The notes under the pieces are model-generated. The model searched no databases and was not told the DNA's origin. It was given only the letters and a program-made list of their open reading frames with translations. DNA of 56,150 nt from positions 1 to 56,150 of the forward strand of contig NW_004086370.1 in the NCBI RefSeq assembly GCF_000220395.1, read 5' to 3'. How positions within the stretch are numbered: position 1 is the stretch's first letter; every line of letters starts with the position of its first letter. This DNA comes from Ichthyophthirius multifiliis. Taxonomy: Eukaryota; Ciliophora; Oligohymenophorea; Hymenostomatida. Below are positions 22,126 through 35,245 of the stretch, piece by piece. Made by a program: the position numbers and the translations under genes.

Positions 22126-24985
22126 ATGATTTAAAACTAACAAGCAAATGATAACTTTAAATAAATTTATTAATAAAATATTGATTAAACAGTATAATAA
22201 AATAATCATATAAATACAAATAAAATTACATTAAGTTTATTTGCATAAAATGCATTTAATTCAATAGATAGCATATAATTATAGGCTCCAGGGATACAGT
22301 CTCCTTTATCGGTATCAAAAATGGATTTCTAAAAACAAAAGATCAGGGAGAGTGTTAATAAAACAATTACAATTAAACAAAACATAAATGAAAAATAAAA
22401 TTTGATGCAAAAATCAAGTTCTAAGCATTTAAAATCATTAGGTTATTTTTTTTGTTGAAAAAAAAAATATTATAATTTAAAAAGATTATGATGAATTAAA
22501 AATTCCTCCAGATTGGAATTTAGCTAAATTACATGCAGTAAAAAAATAACTAAAACAAAAAAACTAAAAATAATAAATATATAAAAGAAATCAAGAGAAA
22601 CTAAACCAGAAAAAGGTGGAGAAGAAATATAAGAAATATGTTAATGTTGTGGTTATGAAATAGTAAGAAAAAAATAACATAAAATACATTATAATGTAAA
22701 ATAAAATAAAAGAATCGTGTATCAATCAATTTAATGGTAAATATCTAAGAACTTGGATTTTTAGGGCCAGGATTTCCTTTATTTTATAATTATATACGAT
22801 ATTGCGTACTAATGTTATTTTTCTTATTTTTAATATAAGGAATACCCAACATAGTATTTAACAATTAAGGACATTTCTGCTATGATACGCCTGAAGAAGT
22901 GCATAAAAAAATTGAATAAGACAAAGTAACATATTTTATTATTGAAAATAAATTAAAATAAATGTAAAGGAAAACCATAATTAGAAATTCAAAGCGCCTT
23001 GTTCTTTTAATTTTATAGTTGTATTTTCATTAGCAAATCTATTAGATACACCCGAAATGTTAAATAATGGTTTGTATTTTTCAATAGGAGCAATGCTAAT
23101 TTAAATAATTTTGGGAATTGTATTCAGAAAAAACTAACGGTAATTAGAAAATGTAATTAACGATTAAAATTTAACCCCTTCCGATTTTACAATTATGGTA
23201 AGTAATATTCCTCCATAACTTGAAAATCCAGAATAAGCTTTAACTAATTTATTTAATAATAACGAAACTTTTAAACATAAAGTTGAGGTTGCGAAAATAG
23301 TACTTGTTTATGATATTAAAGAAATTTAAAATTTGGAATAGCAAATATAAGTAAAAATTAAAGAAAAACAAAAGATTTTGAATTATAATTTTGATTTAAA
23401 AAATCAAACAATTTTATTGATAAATAATTAAATCCATGAACTCGAACATTAATTATAAGAAAAAGAATTATAAATTTAGAAACAACGTCATAAATTTAAA
23501 GGAATAGCATTTATAAGTTTTAAAACAAATATATGTAAAAAACTAAAAAATAATATTAAGAAATTATATTTAAAATATAGAAAAAGAATTAGTTTTAAAA
23601 CACAATAAATTAGATTAAATTAAAAGATTTCAAAATTATTTTTAAGGTGGAAGATCTTAATAGTATTCATCCTCTATTTATTTTTACGACCGTCATTTAT
23701 ACATAGAATAAGCCCCAGAACCAAATGACATAGATTGGGAATATATACATTGTTCAACAATCGAAAAAATAAAAGCACGAATAATTTCATTAATGTACTT
23801 ACTAATGCTAACTACACTTACATTTACAGTAATAGCAAGTATATCTTACTATTAATCATTAATGATTGAACATGCATACGAGGAATCCCTAGAAAATAAC
23901 TAAAGTTTAGATAATAATCCCTAAATAGATAAAGTAGTTGGATTATCATATTTTATATCTATGATTATTGTTCTATTTAATAAATTTATAGTACCAGTTA
24001 TAGTCCATCATATCATAGAATATGAAAAATGGTCAAATAAAACAAAATAAAATGCTTCTTTTGCAACAAAACTTACATTAGTTTTATTTACAAACACTGC
24101 CCTCATCACCTTTTCAGTAGAAATTATACTTTTTCATAATTATTATGGAATCGGAGGAGGTATGATTTATAGTGAATTTTGGGTTTTCGTTCTTAATGCT
24201 TTCGTACCACCACTTGCATGGATTATAGACCCTTGGAGTATTATAAAAAATTTTAAAAGAAATTAAGAATTGAAGAAAGATAATAAATCTATGCTAACTT
24301 AAAAAGAAGCTAATATGTAGTATTTTTTTATATATATATTTTAAAATTTATAAAGTTTAATGGAATTTCCTGATTATTCAATGGGGAAAAGATATGCTGA
24401 TATTATGAAAACGATGTGGTTTACATTTTTTTATAGTCCAGTTATTCCTATGGGAACTTTATGGTCGATTATAGGGGTAACTCTTTATTATTATACAGAT
24501 AAATATAACCTTATTTACAGAAGGACTGTAAAAGAAAATATTGGGAAATAATTAACTATTGATATGATAGAATTATTAGAATATTGTTTAGTTTTTCATA
24601 CAGTATTTTTTTTAAAAAAAAAAATTATTATACAATTTATTCTTTAGTTCGGAAATTTCTTTTTCAAAAAACAACTTTTTGATGATTTAGATACTAAAAG
24701 TATTATTTTTTTCAGTGTATCGATTATAATATGCTTTTTGCCTAAGGAATTGATCAATGAAAAACTTTTTCCTATAAAAGAAGTTGAATAAGAGAACTAA
24801 TATTTTGATTATAATCTTTTGTTTGATACAGTATGGTAATTATATATTTAGTTTTTTTATTGAATTAAAAATAAAAATATAATATGTATATATAATAGGA
24901 TTATGATAGAGAAAATCCCGTTTTAAGAAAGTAAGCTTTAAAAGCATATTATTCAGATAGAAATGCTTTAAATAACAAAATATGA
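22126..24985 (+). CDS. OSCA/CSC1/TMEM63 family multi-pass membrane protein
   Basis: These are mechanically or osmotically gated cation channels and relatives (RSN1_7TM / DUF221). ATG 22126; TGA 24983-24985; about 830 residues with some seven short introns. A Q-rich cytosolic N-terminus holds KIPPDWNLAKLHA and a CQCCGYEI cysteine cluster. The first membrane helices follow (NYIRYCVLMLFFLFLIQGIP, then VVFSLANLL and YFSIGAMLIQIILGIVF). The cytosolic RRM-like part starts with the family phrase TPSDFTIMVSNIP (about 23178) and returns with KGIAFISFKT and APEPNDIDWEYIHCSTIEKI (about 23715). The channel core follows: RIISLMYLLMLTTLTF, VVGLSYFISMIIVLF, TKLTLVLFTNTALITF, YSEFWVFVLNAFVPPLAWII and FFYSPVIPMGTLWSIIGVTL, then YYYTDKYNLIYRR. 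It converges with the cyclic-nucleotide-binding gene about 105 bp downstream. Confidence 0.85.
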
Positions 24986-25091
24986 ATTTGTTATTTTAAG
25001 TAATATAGTAAAAAAAAAATATTTTTTTTAAATTTATATATTTATACAATTTTATTTAAATATATAGACACAAAGAAAATTTATGATATAA

Positions 25092-26712
25092 TCATTATTA
25101 TTTTTGCTTTTTATTTTATAATATTTTTAAGCAAAATTGATTATTAGTAGAAAATTTATTTATACTATTTGTATTAATTTAACTATTTTCAGTATTTTTA
25201 TCAATTTAATTATTGTTTGATTATTAATCTTTTAGAATAATAATTTAATTAGAAATATAATCTTATGAGTCTTTTTTGTTTTGTTATAAATATTAAGACT
25301 TTCTTATTTTATATAAGTTCATAAAAATTCGTTATTTTTCTCTATTAAAACATATTTATTTAGTTTGAAATTCCATATCATTGCTTGAAGATTACTAAAG
25401 GGAATACTCTTGCTGATATTAGTTCAAATTATTATGAGAATTTATATTATTGGTTACATCAGTTGGTCTACTTTTATAATATTTTAAACTATATTTACTT
25501 GAATCTTCTTTTTTATAATCTTAGATTAAACTAGAAATTTAATTATTATTTTTTTAAATTAATTATTTTTTAAAAAGGGGTGCTTATTTTTTTAAAAAAG
25601 TATTTGAAATAAAATTATAAGAGTTTTCAACAAAATATTATTTTTAAATATTTGAATTTTATTTAAAATTTTTTTTCTAATCAAATAATTGTTTACTTTC
25701 ATTTAAATTATTTGAAGAATTTTCTATTAATTGTTTCGTATTAGAAATATTTTCAGGAGTAAAATACTCATTTTATATGTTTTTTCTGGAAATTTAATTT
25801 TTAGGTTATAAATAAGGGGATATTTATGCTATTTTTATAGTTGAATTTGATGTTTTTTATTTTCTGAATACATATACTTTTATTAAATCTTTTATTTTAT
25901 AAATTTTAATTTTTTAGTTTTTTATTTTTAATTTTAAAAATATACCTAACCATATATTTTTTTATTTATATTATTACTTCTAAAAGTATATAATTCTTAT
26001 TTTTTTTCATTTTTAAGTTTTTTTAATCTAATAAGTTCTAAAATACTTTAATCTGTTTCAAATGACTATTTTCTTTTTTTAAAATTACTATTTTATTTTA
26101 ATTTATCCAAGCTTTTTTCACTTTAAGAACTAGAAGATACAGAAGAAGAGTCTAATATTTTTTTGATATTTTATTCTTCAATTTTTTAATATAATTCTTT
26201 TAATTTTTAGTTATTTCCGAATTTTAATTTATTAATATATAATTTTTTTAATAATTTTTATTTTGTTTCTTCTTTTTGTTAAGCATGTATCTTTCTCAAA
26301 CTTTATTTATGTATAATTTCACTTAAATTTCCAATATTAGTAAAAGGAGAAATAATATCAGCAGCATTTTGTAGTATTTAGCTTTTAATATCTTATTTAA
26401 TTTTTACTTAAATATTATACTAATCGAAGAATTCTTATCCTAAATAATTTATTAAAACCTTTTTTAAATTAATTTTTTTTTTTTTCTTATTTAAAATATT
26501 AGAATACTTGTTATTCTATTATATACAATTCTGCAAATTAACTTTTACAGATAGCTTTATCTTCTCTAAAATCCATTTATTTAACTATTTCTTCCTCCCC
26601 AAAATAATTTCCTTATCCAATAATTTTGATAGTTTACATGATATTTTATTTCCTTTACATTTTCAAGTTTTATATATCTTCATGATACTTTTTTTACTTC
26701 AAAAATATATAA

Positions 26713-26764
<52 letters not shown>

Positions 26765-28381
26765 TATTTTATAAAAAAAATACATTTTTATTTTTATATT
26801 ATTTCTATTATAATTCAACTTCACCTTATTTTATTAAAAACAGAAATCTCGAAGAATCTCCTTCTTCGTATATTTATTCTTTCATTTTTATATTTAAAAT
26901 TTTTGTTTAATGCATTAATTAATAAAGTTTTCTCACAGAAACATTTGCAAAGAAATAAAACGATTTTAAAAATTCTATTTTTTCTCTCCAAACGCATTTT
27001 TTATAATAATTCATAGCTTTGTCAAATGTTTATTTATTCAAAACCATAAAATGGCAATCACTTTTTGTAACTACAGTAGCATTTCTTTTTATTTTTTAAA
27101 TATATACATATTTATAAATGAATACCTTCCTTATTATGTTACTAAAGCGATTTCTCCAAAACTATCACCAGGATGAAAAATCTTAACAACAATAAAACCA
27201 GGAAAATTTTATTTTAAAAATTATTATTCTTATTCATGCGTATTTTCATATTTTTCTTCATCTAAAATATCCTACAATTATTAAGTTGCAGATCTTAGTA
27301 AACTTTTTATTTATTTATTTTTTTAAAAAAAAATTAATTATTATTTTTATAAAAAAATTAATTATTATTTTTATAAAAAGAAATTAAAAAAAACTTTTTC
27401 TTTCCACCTTATTCTTTTTAAATATTTTTTTTTTTAATATTAGACTTCATTATATTAACAAATTCTTTTACATTAACTTCTACTTCGTTTTTTTTATTTA
27501 TTTTTTCAGAAATAATATTAAGAAATTTTTTAGCCATTTTCTCTTATAAACTTTCGTCTTATTTTTCTTAAATTAGCATAATTTGTTTTCTGTTTTTTGC
27601 AATTTAGTTTTTTGAATTAGGATCAGGAATTAAGCAATAAGCTTCTCCTAATAAAAAATAAAAATTTGAATAAAATATAAAATAATAACCTTTAATTAAA
27701 GTAAAAATTCCAAACCTTTATCATCTAAAAAAATAAAAAAATTGTTTAAAAAAATAAAAATAAAAACCTATATTAAAAATAACTTCATGCTTTTTATATT
27801 CCCTGTGTATTAGTCCATTACTAATTTTTTTAAAATTTTATCTATCTTCAAGTGTTTAAACTATTTCTCTATCCTAAAAAAAGTCAAGGTTTTTGATAAA
27901 ATTATGTAAAAAATCCATCTCAAGTTTATTTTTTTGTTTCTTTCTTAAAGTGTAAATTAAAATCTAATATTAATTTTATTGAATACATATATTTTTTTCT
28001 AATTTTATAAGAAGAGATGATAATTATAATATATATTTTTAAATTTATAAATTATTGTTTTATTTTATTTTTTACATTTTGATTTTCTTCTTTCTTTAAA
28101 TCTATTGTTTCTTATTTCAATAAATTTAATAACATTTATTCTTTTAAAGATAATTTGAATTTCTATACAGCCTATATTACATCTACTAAAGAATCTGAAT
28201 TTAAAGAACCTCTTTTTAAAAAGCTGTTTGATGTTTCTTATGCATAGTTTAATGTAATACGCCTTTAATTGAGATTTTTATCAGATTATAATTCGTTTTT
28301 AGATTCTTCTTTTTTTCCTTCTTCAAATTCTTCTATTTCTTTAATTGAATATACAGTTTGATTATTTTATTTAATATTCAT
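25092..28381 (-). CDS. protein with two cyclic-nucleotide-binding domains
   Basis: Read on - from ATG 28381 (MNIKQNNQTVYSIKEIEEFE) to TGA 25094-25092, about 900 residues, eight or so introns. The first CNBD lies around 27920-26990: FIKNLDFFQDREIVQTLEDR, a loop enlarged by a K/E-rich insert, then FHPGDSFGEIALVTQQ and RNATVVTKSDCHFMVL. GEIAL...RNAT is the phosphate-binding cassette with the key Glu and Arg, so nucleotide binding is plausible. The second begins LKSFYFFANVSVRKLYQL, EEGDSSRFLFLIKQGEVEL, and has GQGNYFGEEEIV...FREDKA. This cassette is degenerate. No kinase, ion-channel or phosphodiesterase domain follows; the last 400 residues are S/N/Q-rich and disordered. The enlarged first loop and lack of a dimerisation motif argue against a classic PKA regulatory subunit. 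The intron between the halves of CNBD2 contains a TA run. Confidence 0.75.
26720..26761. repeat. TA microsatellite inside an intron
   Basis: About 20 TA units within an intron of the cyclic-nucleotide-binding gene, splitting the second CNBD. Confidence 0.8.
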
Positions 28382-29032
28382 TTTTTGTTTATTAAAGTTA
28401 TTTTTAAATAATAGGAATAATTATATTTATTATAATAATTTTAATTTATATATTTTTGTAATAATTATTTTAAAAAAATAAAATAAAGAAAAATGTATAT
28501 ATTTTTTTAAGATTCAATCAAATAAATAGTAAATAAATTAAAACTGTAAAAAAATTAAAATCAAAAAGCTATTTTTATTAAAATTTGTTTTAACATAAGT
28601 AGATTTTAATAAAACTAAATAAATGTAATTTTTTTTTTATTATTATATATATAAAAATACTGCAAGTCTCTAATTAGAATTTACAAGTTGTAAAATATAT
28701 ATAATTATTATATTCTATATAAAATTATAATATTCTTAAATACATAGAAACATATAGAAATATATAGTATATAATATTACCTATTTTTATTTTATTATAA
28801 AGCTTTTAAGTATAATTAATATAAAAAATAATTAATTAATTTTTTATATTATTTTATTTAATTTTATTTTAAAATTATTTTAAATAATTAAAATTTATGG
28901 CTTGAAATATAATTATAAATACGAACAAAAAATATATTATTATTACATATATATTTATATTTTTATGGTTATATTTAAAATATATATGTTTAATTTTTTA
29001 AAGTTTTTTTTTTTTTTTTTTACATAATAAAA
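28382..29032. other. divergent AT-rich intergenic DNA
   Basis: About 650 bp between divergently transcribed genes. A/T tracts only, including a long T run just before the + strand start codon. Confidence 0.5.
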
Positions 29033-30867
29033 ATGGATTTTAAAAAAAGAAATATTTTTAGTAAAAACTATTCTTATGAATATATAGATTGTATATATAA
29101 TTAAAAATCAAATGTAATTTAAACAAAATATAATTTTAAAATTTATATTATTGAATTAATCTATAAATTTAATAAAATAAACATAGAAAATCCAAACAAA
29201 AATAAAATAAAATAATAATAAGTATGACGATAATATAATAGGAAGTTAATATATATAATGAAAAAACATAAAATTTATTATATAATTTATTTTTTTCTTT
29301 TTTCTTTAAATAGATTAAGATAATTTAAAACATTCAATGTAAATAGGAAAATTTAACGAACAAACTTAAAAAAATAATTAATCTAATTAAATAAATGAAA
29401 TCTATTAAACATAAAAATAATAGAAATTAATACCATTATAAATATAGGATTTTAACATAAAATAATATTATTTAAAATAAAATGCTACAATAATCACAAA
29501 TAAATTTAAAAGTAAAAAAAAAAAAAATATATAAAAAATATAAAATTATAAAAGGATGCTTAAGTCCTAATGAATAACTAACATATAATATGTATGATAT
29601 AAATACATTCGAAATTCCAACAAAAAAATTATTAAGGCAATTTTTTTACCGCCGTAAAAGTTGCTATTGTAGTAAAACGGGAAATATGAATTAAAAAATT
29701 AAAAAATTTGATTAATTATTAAATAATATGGTAATAAAAGAACATATAATGCAAGAACATAAAACATATAGATATAAGTAATATTAGCCAAATGAAAAAG
29801 ATTAAATATTATAATAAATAAACTAAAAATTAGAATCAAAAAGAACAACAGTTTGGCAAAAACATGGAGTATGTAATAAAAACATAACAGAAAGTCAATA
29901 TCGTAATGAAAGAAAAACAAAAAGTCCTCAAAATAATATTATGATAGACTATTTTAATGATATTAATATGGAAAAAAGTATAAACATAATATAAAAATAT
30001 TCTGATAGCTATTAAAGCTACGAAAATAATTCAGTTTATTAAGAAAATCCAATCTTACATAAAATAGAAACGATTTAATTTCAAGATAAAGTAATTACTA
30101 TGAGCCAAACAAGATAAAGAAATGACTCTACATTAAATTAAACAAAAAGTAGATTAGTAAATATTGTATCATAAAATAAATCGAATTAAGTTGTATAATA
30201 AAATAAATACGGGTTGCTTAATAAATTAAAGGATACTTCTAAATTAATTGCTATGGAGGAAAAAAAACGACAAAGTATTATCAATAAATAAATATATTAT
30301 AAATAATTAAATAATTTTAATAATTTTATAAATAATGATGAATAAAATATAAAATAATAATTTATTTTTGGAAAGAAAAGTAATTTTTAAAATATAAATA
30401 ATTAATAAAATTAAAAGTTATTTTAATAATATTAATAATAAAAAAAAAAAAATTTCGTTTAAAAAAATAACTTAAATTTTCAAATATAAATTATTCAAGG
30501 ATTTCATTTTAGATAAAATTTTACTATTTGTGATTATCTAAATAGTAAAACTAATAATAATACTAGTAAAGTTAATTATTCTGGGAGAGAATTTAATTCT
30601 GTTACGAAAAATTCTTAGGATTTTTCTGGTTTTAATTAAGATTATGATTATATAAAAAATATTTCTTTAAATTCTTAGGAAAAAATATCTAAATCTACTT
30701 CTAGAAAGAGTTAATTAGATGATTTTTATCTATATTTTAATGAGAATAAAAATCTTAATAATAAATAAAAATTGTCTTCAATATAAAAAACTAATAATTA
30801 TTATAATGTTTATAAAAATAATAATTAATTTAAATAAAAAATAAATAGGTAATAAATGCATTCTTGA
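29033..30867 (+). CDS. unrecognised N/Q-rich protein
   Basis: ATG 29033 (MDFKKRNIFSKNYSYEYIDC) to TGA 30865-30867, roughly 540 residues, with introns near 29113-29184, 29247-29312 and 29506-29550. The protein is dominated by Asn, Gln, Lys and Ser with no membrane segment. The least biased part, about 29555-29700, reads KGCLSPNEQLTYNMYDINTF and LLRQFFYRRKSCYCSKTG, a basic stretch with CxC. A long disordered tail follows (TMSQTRQRNDSTLNQTKSRL, SGREFNSVTKNSQDFSGF, SKSTSRKSQLDDFYLYF). Such tails are typical of ciliate signalling or cytoskeletal proteins, but nothing here allows a functional call. It is divergent from the cyclic-nucleotide-binding gene; the two share about 650 bp of upstream DNA. 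Confidence 0.6.
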
Positions 30868-31376
30868 TTTATAATAAATAATTGAAAATAAATTAATAAA
30901 TTATTTGTAAAAAAAAAAATTATATATAATGTTATTTTAAATTAATAAAATTTTGATAATTAATTATTAAACTATTAGATTAAAATTTTTATAATAATAT
31001 AATTAAGTAAATATATTTTAATAATTTTTGAAATAAATATTATTTATATTATTATTTTTTTTAAAAAAAAAAATTTCAAAAATTTGGAGTTTAAGCATAA
31101 TTATTTTAAAAATATTTTCCTTTATTAAATAAAAAATATTTTTTTAAAATTTTAATTTATATTATATTTTAATTTTTTTCTATTTTTTATTTATACATAA
31201 ACAAAGAAAAATATATAATAAAATATTATTTTTTTTAAAAAAAATATAATACTATTACACTTATTAGATAAAATTAATATTTTTTTTACTTAAATACTCA
31301 TATAATATTTAATTATTTAAATAAAATTCCTATTTTATGTGTTTTAAATAAAATAAATAAATAGATATAAATACAA
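30868..31376. other. AT-rich intergenic DNA
   Basis: About 510 bp, A/T tracts only; upstream of the Dr1 gene. Confidence 0.5.
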
Positions 31377-32195
31377 ATGGAAGGTGATGAAAATCTACCA
31401 AGAGGTAAAATATTATCATAAAAATAAAAAGAATTTCAATATTCTTAACTTTAGCAACTATAAATGCGTTTGTAAGAGAAAATTTGAAAGGACTAAAATG
31501 TTCTAATGAATTTATTAATTATATAATAAAACTCTCAAAAGGTATATTTTTTGTTATTAATTCCTTATTATTAAATATTTTTTACATAAATAAAAGATTA
31601 CATTTATCATATATCAGATGATGCAAATAGAATATGTTTGTAAGAAGGAAAAAAAACAATATCGCCTGAATATATATATAAATCGTTAAGAGTAAAATAA
31701 ATTAATATAAATAAAACTAAAAATAGTCTAATTATTTTTTTATTAAGAAAAATTAATTAGATTATTAAATTCCTGAAATCGATGAAATCAAAAAAAAGAT
31801 AATTGAAGAAAATTTAGTAATAATTATTTAAAAAAATATATATTTTTTAAAAATAAAAAGAGAGTATAAGAATAAAATGAATTATTAAAAGATCCTGATT
31901 ATTTAAGAGAATTAAGTATAAAATAAGAATTAATTTTTGAGTAGTCTAGGCTTATGAACACTGCGGAATTAAAAGGATTAGATAAACTTGAAAATACTTA
32001 ACGTAATTTTAATCTAAACTTATATTATTTATCTTTTTTTTTTATTTAAAAAAAGATAACTTTGAAAGTATGGAACTTTCTAATATTCTTTTAGTAAATT
32101 AAAAATAAAATGGGAGTGCTTCAAAAAGTTTAAAACATAAATAATAAAATAATGATAATATAGAAGAAGAAGATGATGATGATTATGAAAATTGA
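31377..32195 (+). CDS. DR1: NC2-beta (Dr1), histone-fold transcription repressor subunit
   Basis: Dr1 pairs with DRAP1 (NC2-alpha) to form NC2, which binds TBP on DNA and regulates RNA polymerase II initiation. ATG 31377 begins MEGDENLPRA; LPRA-x-INxxVRExL is the start of the histone fold. It continues TINAFVRENLKGLKCSNEFI, IIKLSKDYIYHISDDANRIC and EGKKTISPEYIYKSLRK, each aligned with human Dr1 (EANEICNKSEKKTISPEHV). The tail matches too: a helical region, FEQSRLMNTAEL in place of the Q/A-rich part, and an acidic end (NDNIEEEDDDDYEN) before TGA 32193-32195. Five introns of 44-56 nt are consistent in phase, giving about 186 residues against 176 in human. This is one of the firmest calls in the window. 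Confidence 0.92.
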
Positions 32196-32342
32196 TATTT
32201 AAAAAAAAAAAAAAATTAATAAAAGAAAATAAAAATTTAAAAGACTATAAATAATAAAAAAAAAAATATATTATAATAATAACATTTTAATTTAATTTTT
32301 TATTTTTATAATATAAATATAATTTAAAATAAAAGATATAAA

Positions 32343-32680
32343 ATGAATATTATAAAGACATTAAAATAATGTATTTTTTTCTTCTATAATTAATTTTTTG
32401 TCTATATTATTTTTTTTAAAAAAAAGATTACATAAACGATGCTTCTTTTTTTAGAAAAATTACTCGATTTTTCGTTTATAAATATGAAAATTTTGAATAT
32501 TTTAGATTAATATAAATAAGAACATAAATGATGCAACACAAATATATAGATAAATAAGAAATTGCTAAAGAATAAAAAGAAAATTAAAATAAAGAAGAAT
32601 GGAAATGGGTTTTACATTTAAAGCCTTAAAAAATATAAAAGTATGGAAGATTTTGGAAACCGAAAAAAAAAAATCAATGA
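32343..32680 (+). CDS. small basic protein, 93 residues, unknown
   Basis: Two exons, 32343-32370 and 32427-32680, joined by a 56-nt intron that keeps phase; TGA 32678-32680. The protein MNIIKTLKQYYINDASFFRK... is rich in Lys, Arg, Phe and Tyr, has a helical K/E/Q middle and ends WKWVLHLKPQKIQKYGRFWK then PKKKNQ. There are no transmembrane segments. Small size, aromatic/basic composition and the GRFWKPKK end are reminiscent of mitochondrial ribosomal or respiratory accessory subunits, but that is only a guess. It follows the Dr1 gene by about 150 bp. Confidence 0.6.
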
Positions 32681-33594
32681 CATTAAAATGAATATTAATT
32701 TTATTTTTATTTTAATTAATATTTGTTTATAAATAATAAAAAACATTTAAAATTAAAAATATATATTTTTTAATTTATAGATAAAAATTATTTAGTTTTT
32801 ATTTTATTTAATAAATTTTATATTAATTAAATAATTATTAGTATTCTAGTATTTTTTTTTTTTAAATATAAACTAAAAAATTGATGTATAAAAATATTTT
32901 ATTAATTCTCTTACTTTAGAATAAATATTATTATTTGATTGCTTACTTAATAAAACTATTATTATGTTTTTTTATAAAATGAAAATTTAAAAATAGAAAT
33001 TATTACTTGTTTATAACTTTTCTTTTTTTATTTTTTCTGTATTTTTTTCTTTAAAAACTCAATCTATAAAAAAAAGGCTAAAAAAAATGTATAATGGCCT
33101 TTTTTTTATTATTTGAATTTCAAAATAAAATTACAGAAAAAATAAAAAATTCTTTAAGCAACTAATATAATTTTTTATTAATTTTAAATCAATTAATATA
33201 TCTACTATAGATTATATTTTAAACATTTATAAATTTAAAAAGTATTACATATTTTAATTAATTTCGTTGCATTATAATATAAATAATTTTTAATTTTATA
33301 TTTTTTTCTTCTTTTTCTTTTCAAAATGCATATCAAAAGCACCAATATAATAGTTAATTATATTAAATATTTTTAAATTTATGATTTTGAAACACAAAAA
33401 TAATCAAATTTATGACAGTCGTATTATTTAAAATAATAAATATTTATAAAAAAAAATTTAATAAATTTTTTAAAAAGTATAATAATATCTCAAGTTAAAT
33501 TAAAGCAACTAAAAAAAGAAAGAATTTATACATAAATATTTAACATAATAAAAATTAACTTTTTAATAAATATTAGTTTTCACAAAAATAAAAA
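32681..33594. other. intergenic DNA with one inverted-repeat element
   Basis: About 910 bp between + strand genes. Copy B of the dispersed element occupies 33024-33149; the rest is A/T tracts. Confidence 0.55.
33024..33149 (-). repeat. dispersed inverted-repeat element, copy B (most complete)
   Basis: Perfect 18-bp terminal inverted repeats, TTTTTTATTTTTTCTGTA at 33024-33041 and its complement at 33132-33149. TTCT stands immediately outside both ends (33020-33023 and 33150-33153), a possible 4-bp target duplication. Inside, on the minus strand, are AAAAGGCC, TACATTT and ATTGAGTTTTT, the same order as copy D. It resembles a miniature inverted-repeat element. No protein is encoded. Confidence 0.65.
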
Positions 33595-35175
33595 ATGTTT
33601 AAAAATACTCCAAAAAAATAATTACTATAATTTTTAATTTTATCCCTAATATATGCTTTAGAAGGAAATATATTTAACTCAATGCCTTACCTATATTATG
33701 TATCAGATATGGAATGCATGATAAATGGTGAATGGTAATCATGTTAAGAAGATTAAATGTGCGAAAATAATTATAAGTATCGATTTGTAAACACTAACGG
33801 ACTTACAAGTATATCAATGGAACTAGGTTTATTTTGTGAAAAGAAAATAATGGAAGCCTCCCTTATATCAATCGGTTTATCTGGATAAGTTTTTGCCTTT
33901 TTAGTAGCAATATTCTATTAAATTCCAAAAGATAAGAAGTTTAAAGTCATTTCAATATTATTTATAATAGATTCAATTTTTTTAATAATGGCATAGTTTT
34001 TTTACGATAGCTATTATGCTTTACTATTTATAATATTTTAATGGAACTTTACTTATTGTTATTTATATTCTTAAATATTCAATTTTGTAAATGAACATTA
34101 CGTAGAAGAAATTCGAAAAATTTCCGTTGTTTCTTTAAATATGTTTTGGTCAGGAGGCGCTATAATATATATTGGACTAACAAAAATAAGTGGTTTTTGG
34201 GTCCATCATATAACGTATTTTAGTGGATATCCGACAATTATTTTGACCATATTCTTTATTTTATTAGAAAGCAAATAAAATCCTTTATTGGAAAATGTTC
34301 GAAAAATAAGCAGTTAAGAACATTCAGCAAATGCACATACGATTTCAGCAAATTTTTTATAAGATTTGGTAATAAAATTTAAAGAAATAAAAAGCAGTAA
34401 ATTAATTTTGAAAAATAGTATTATTTTTACACTCGCTTTTTCGCTTTGTGATGTGAGTTATTTATGTCCTTTTATTGCTTTTAATAAAATAGGAGGAAAT
34501 ATTTAACTTAATGTATTTATTTCTATAATATCAGACTTTATTGGAAGTGTTATTGCTGTATATTTATGTGTAAAAATAAGCACGAAAAAATTAATTTTTT
34601 TTAATTTTATAACATTAGGAGTCATTTAAAGTACTACATTCTTAATTAGTTATGAAAATCCTACTTATTAAATGTTTAATATTATTTCAACTAAAATTTC
34701 AAACAGAATTTCTTTTCCGGCACTTTTAACTTTATTTCCTTTTATTATTCCTAACGAATATAACCATATTATATTTGCAATGGCTAATATGATTGCTATT
34801 CTCACTGATGTAATTTTGCCTTTTTATAAATATGTAATGGAAATGTTTGATTTAAATATTTTCTCTGGCATTGGCTTAATAATGATATTGTTTAGTGTTC
34901 TTATTTAAAAAATAGAAAATATTTCTCACGATTAAAGTGGAGTTGATCATGTTGAGTAATCTATAACTAGAAAAAAAAGTAGTTAATTTAGAAGAAAACA
35001 ATCCGATGTAATTATTGATTAAATGATAAAAAAATCATCTATGATTTCACAACAAATCGGATATTTCGTTTTAGATAAAGAAGATGCCCTTGATGACAAA
35101 AAGAATCCTTATTCTTCGCATTCATTACTTGAAATAAACAATAGAGCAAAATTATTAGAAAATTTATAAAATTGA
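33595..35175 (+). CDS. major facilitator superfamily transporter, intronless
   Basis: One uninterrupted frame, ATG 33595 to TGA 35173-35175, 526 residues. Hydropathy by eye gives about twelve membrane segments: LLQFLILSLIYALEGNIF, an extracytosolic Cys-rich loop (WQSCQEDQMCE), then SLISIGLSGQVFAFLVAIFY, VISILFIIDSIFLIMAQFFY, LLFIIFQWNFTYCYLYSQIF, VVSLNMFWSGGAIIYIGL and FSGYPTIILTIFFILLE. After a cytosolic loop of about 60 residues come the C-terminal six: IIFTLAFSLCDVSYLCPFIA, FISIISDFIGSVIAVYLCV, FFNFITLGVIQSTTFLI, and so on. Layout resembles SLC22-like MFS carriers with a large loop between TM1 and TM2, but no substrate can be inferred. The C-terminal 85 residues are cytosolic and Ser-rich. 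It is the only large gene here without introns. It converges on the acyl-CoA synthetase gene with 70 bp between stops. Confidence 0.8.
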
Positions 35176-35245
35176 AATAAAAATAAAAAATTATTAATTA
35201 TTTTATATTCATTTTTTATTATTTATCATAAAAAAAATATAAAAA

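Noticed and set aside
25092-28381. PKA regulatory subunit
   Set aside because: No dimerisation/inhibitor motif, a large insert in the first domain and a degenerate second cassette; only the CNBD assignment is supportable.
29699-29920. Minus-strand 73-codon hydrophobic frame
   Set aside because: Antisense to the N/Q-rich gene, which continues through it on the + strand.
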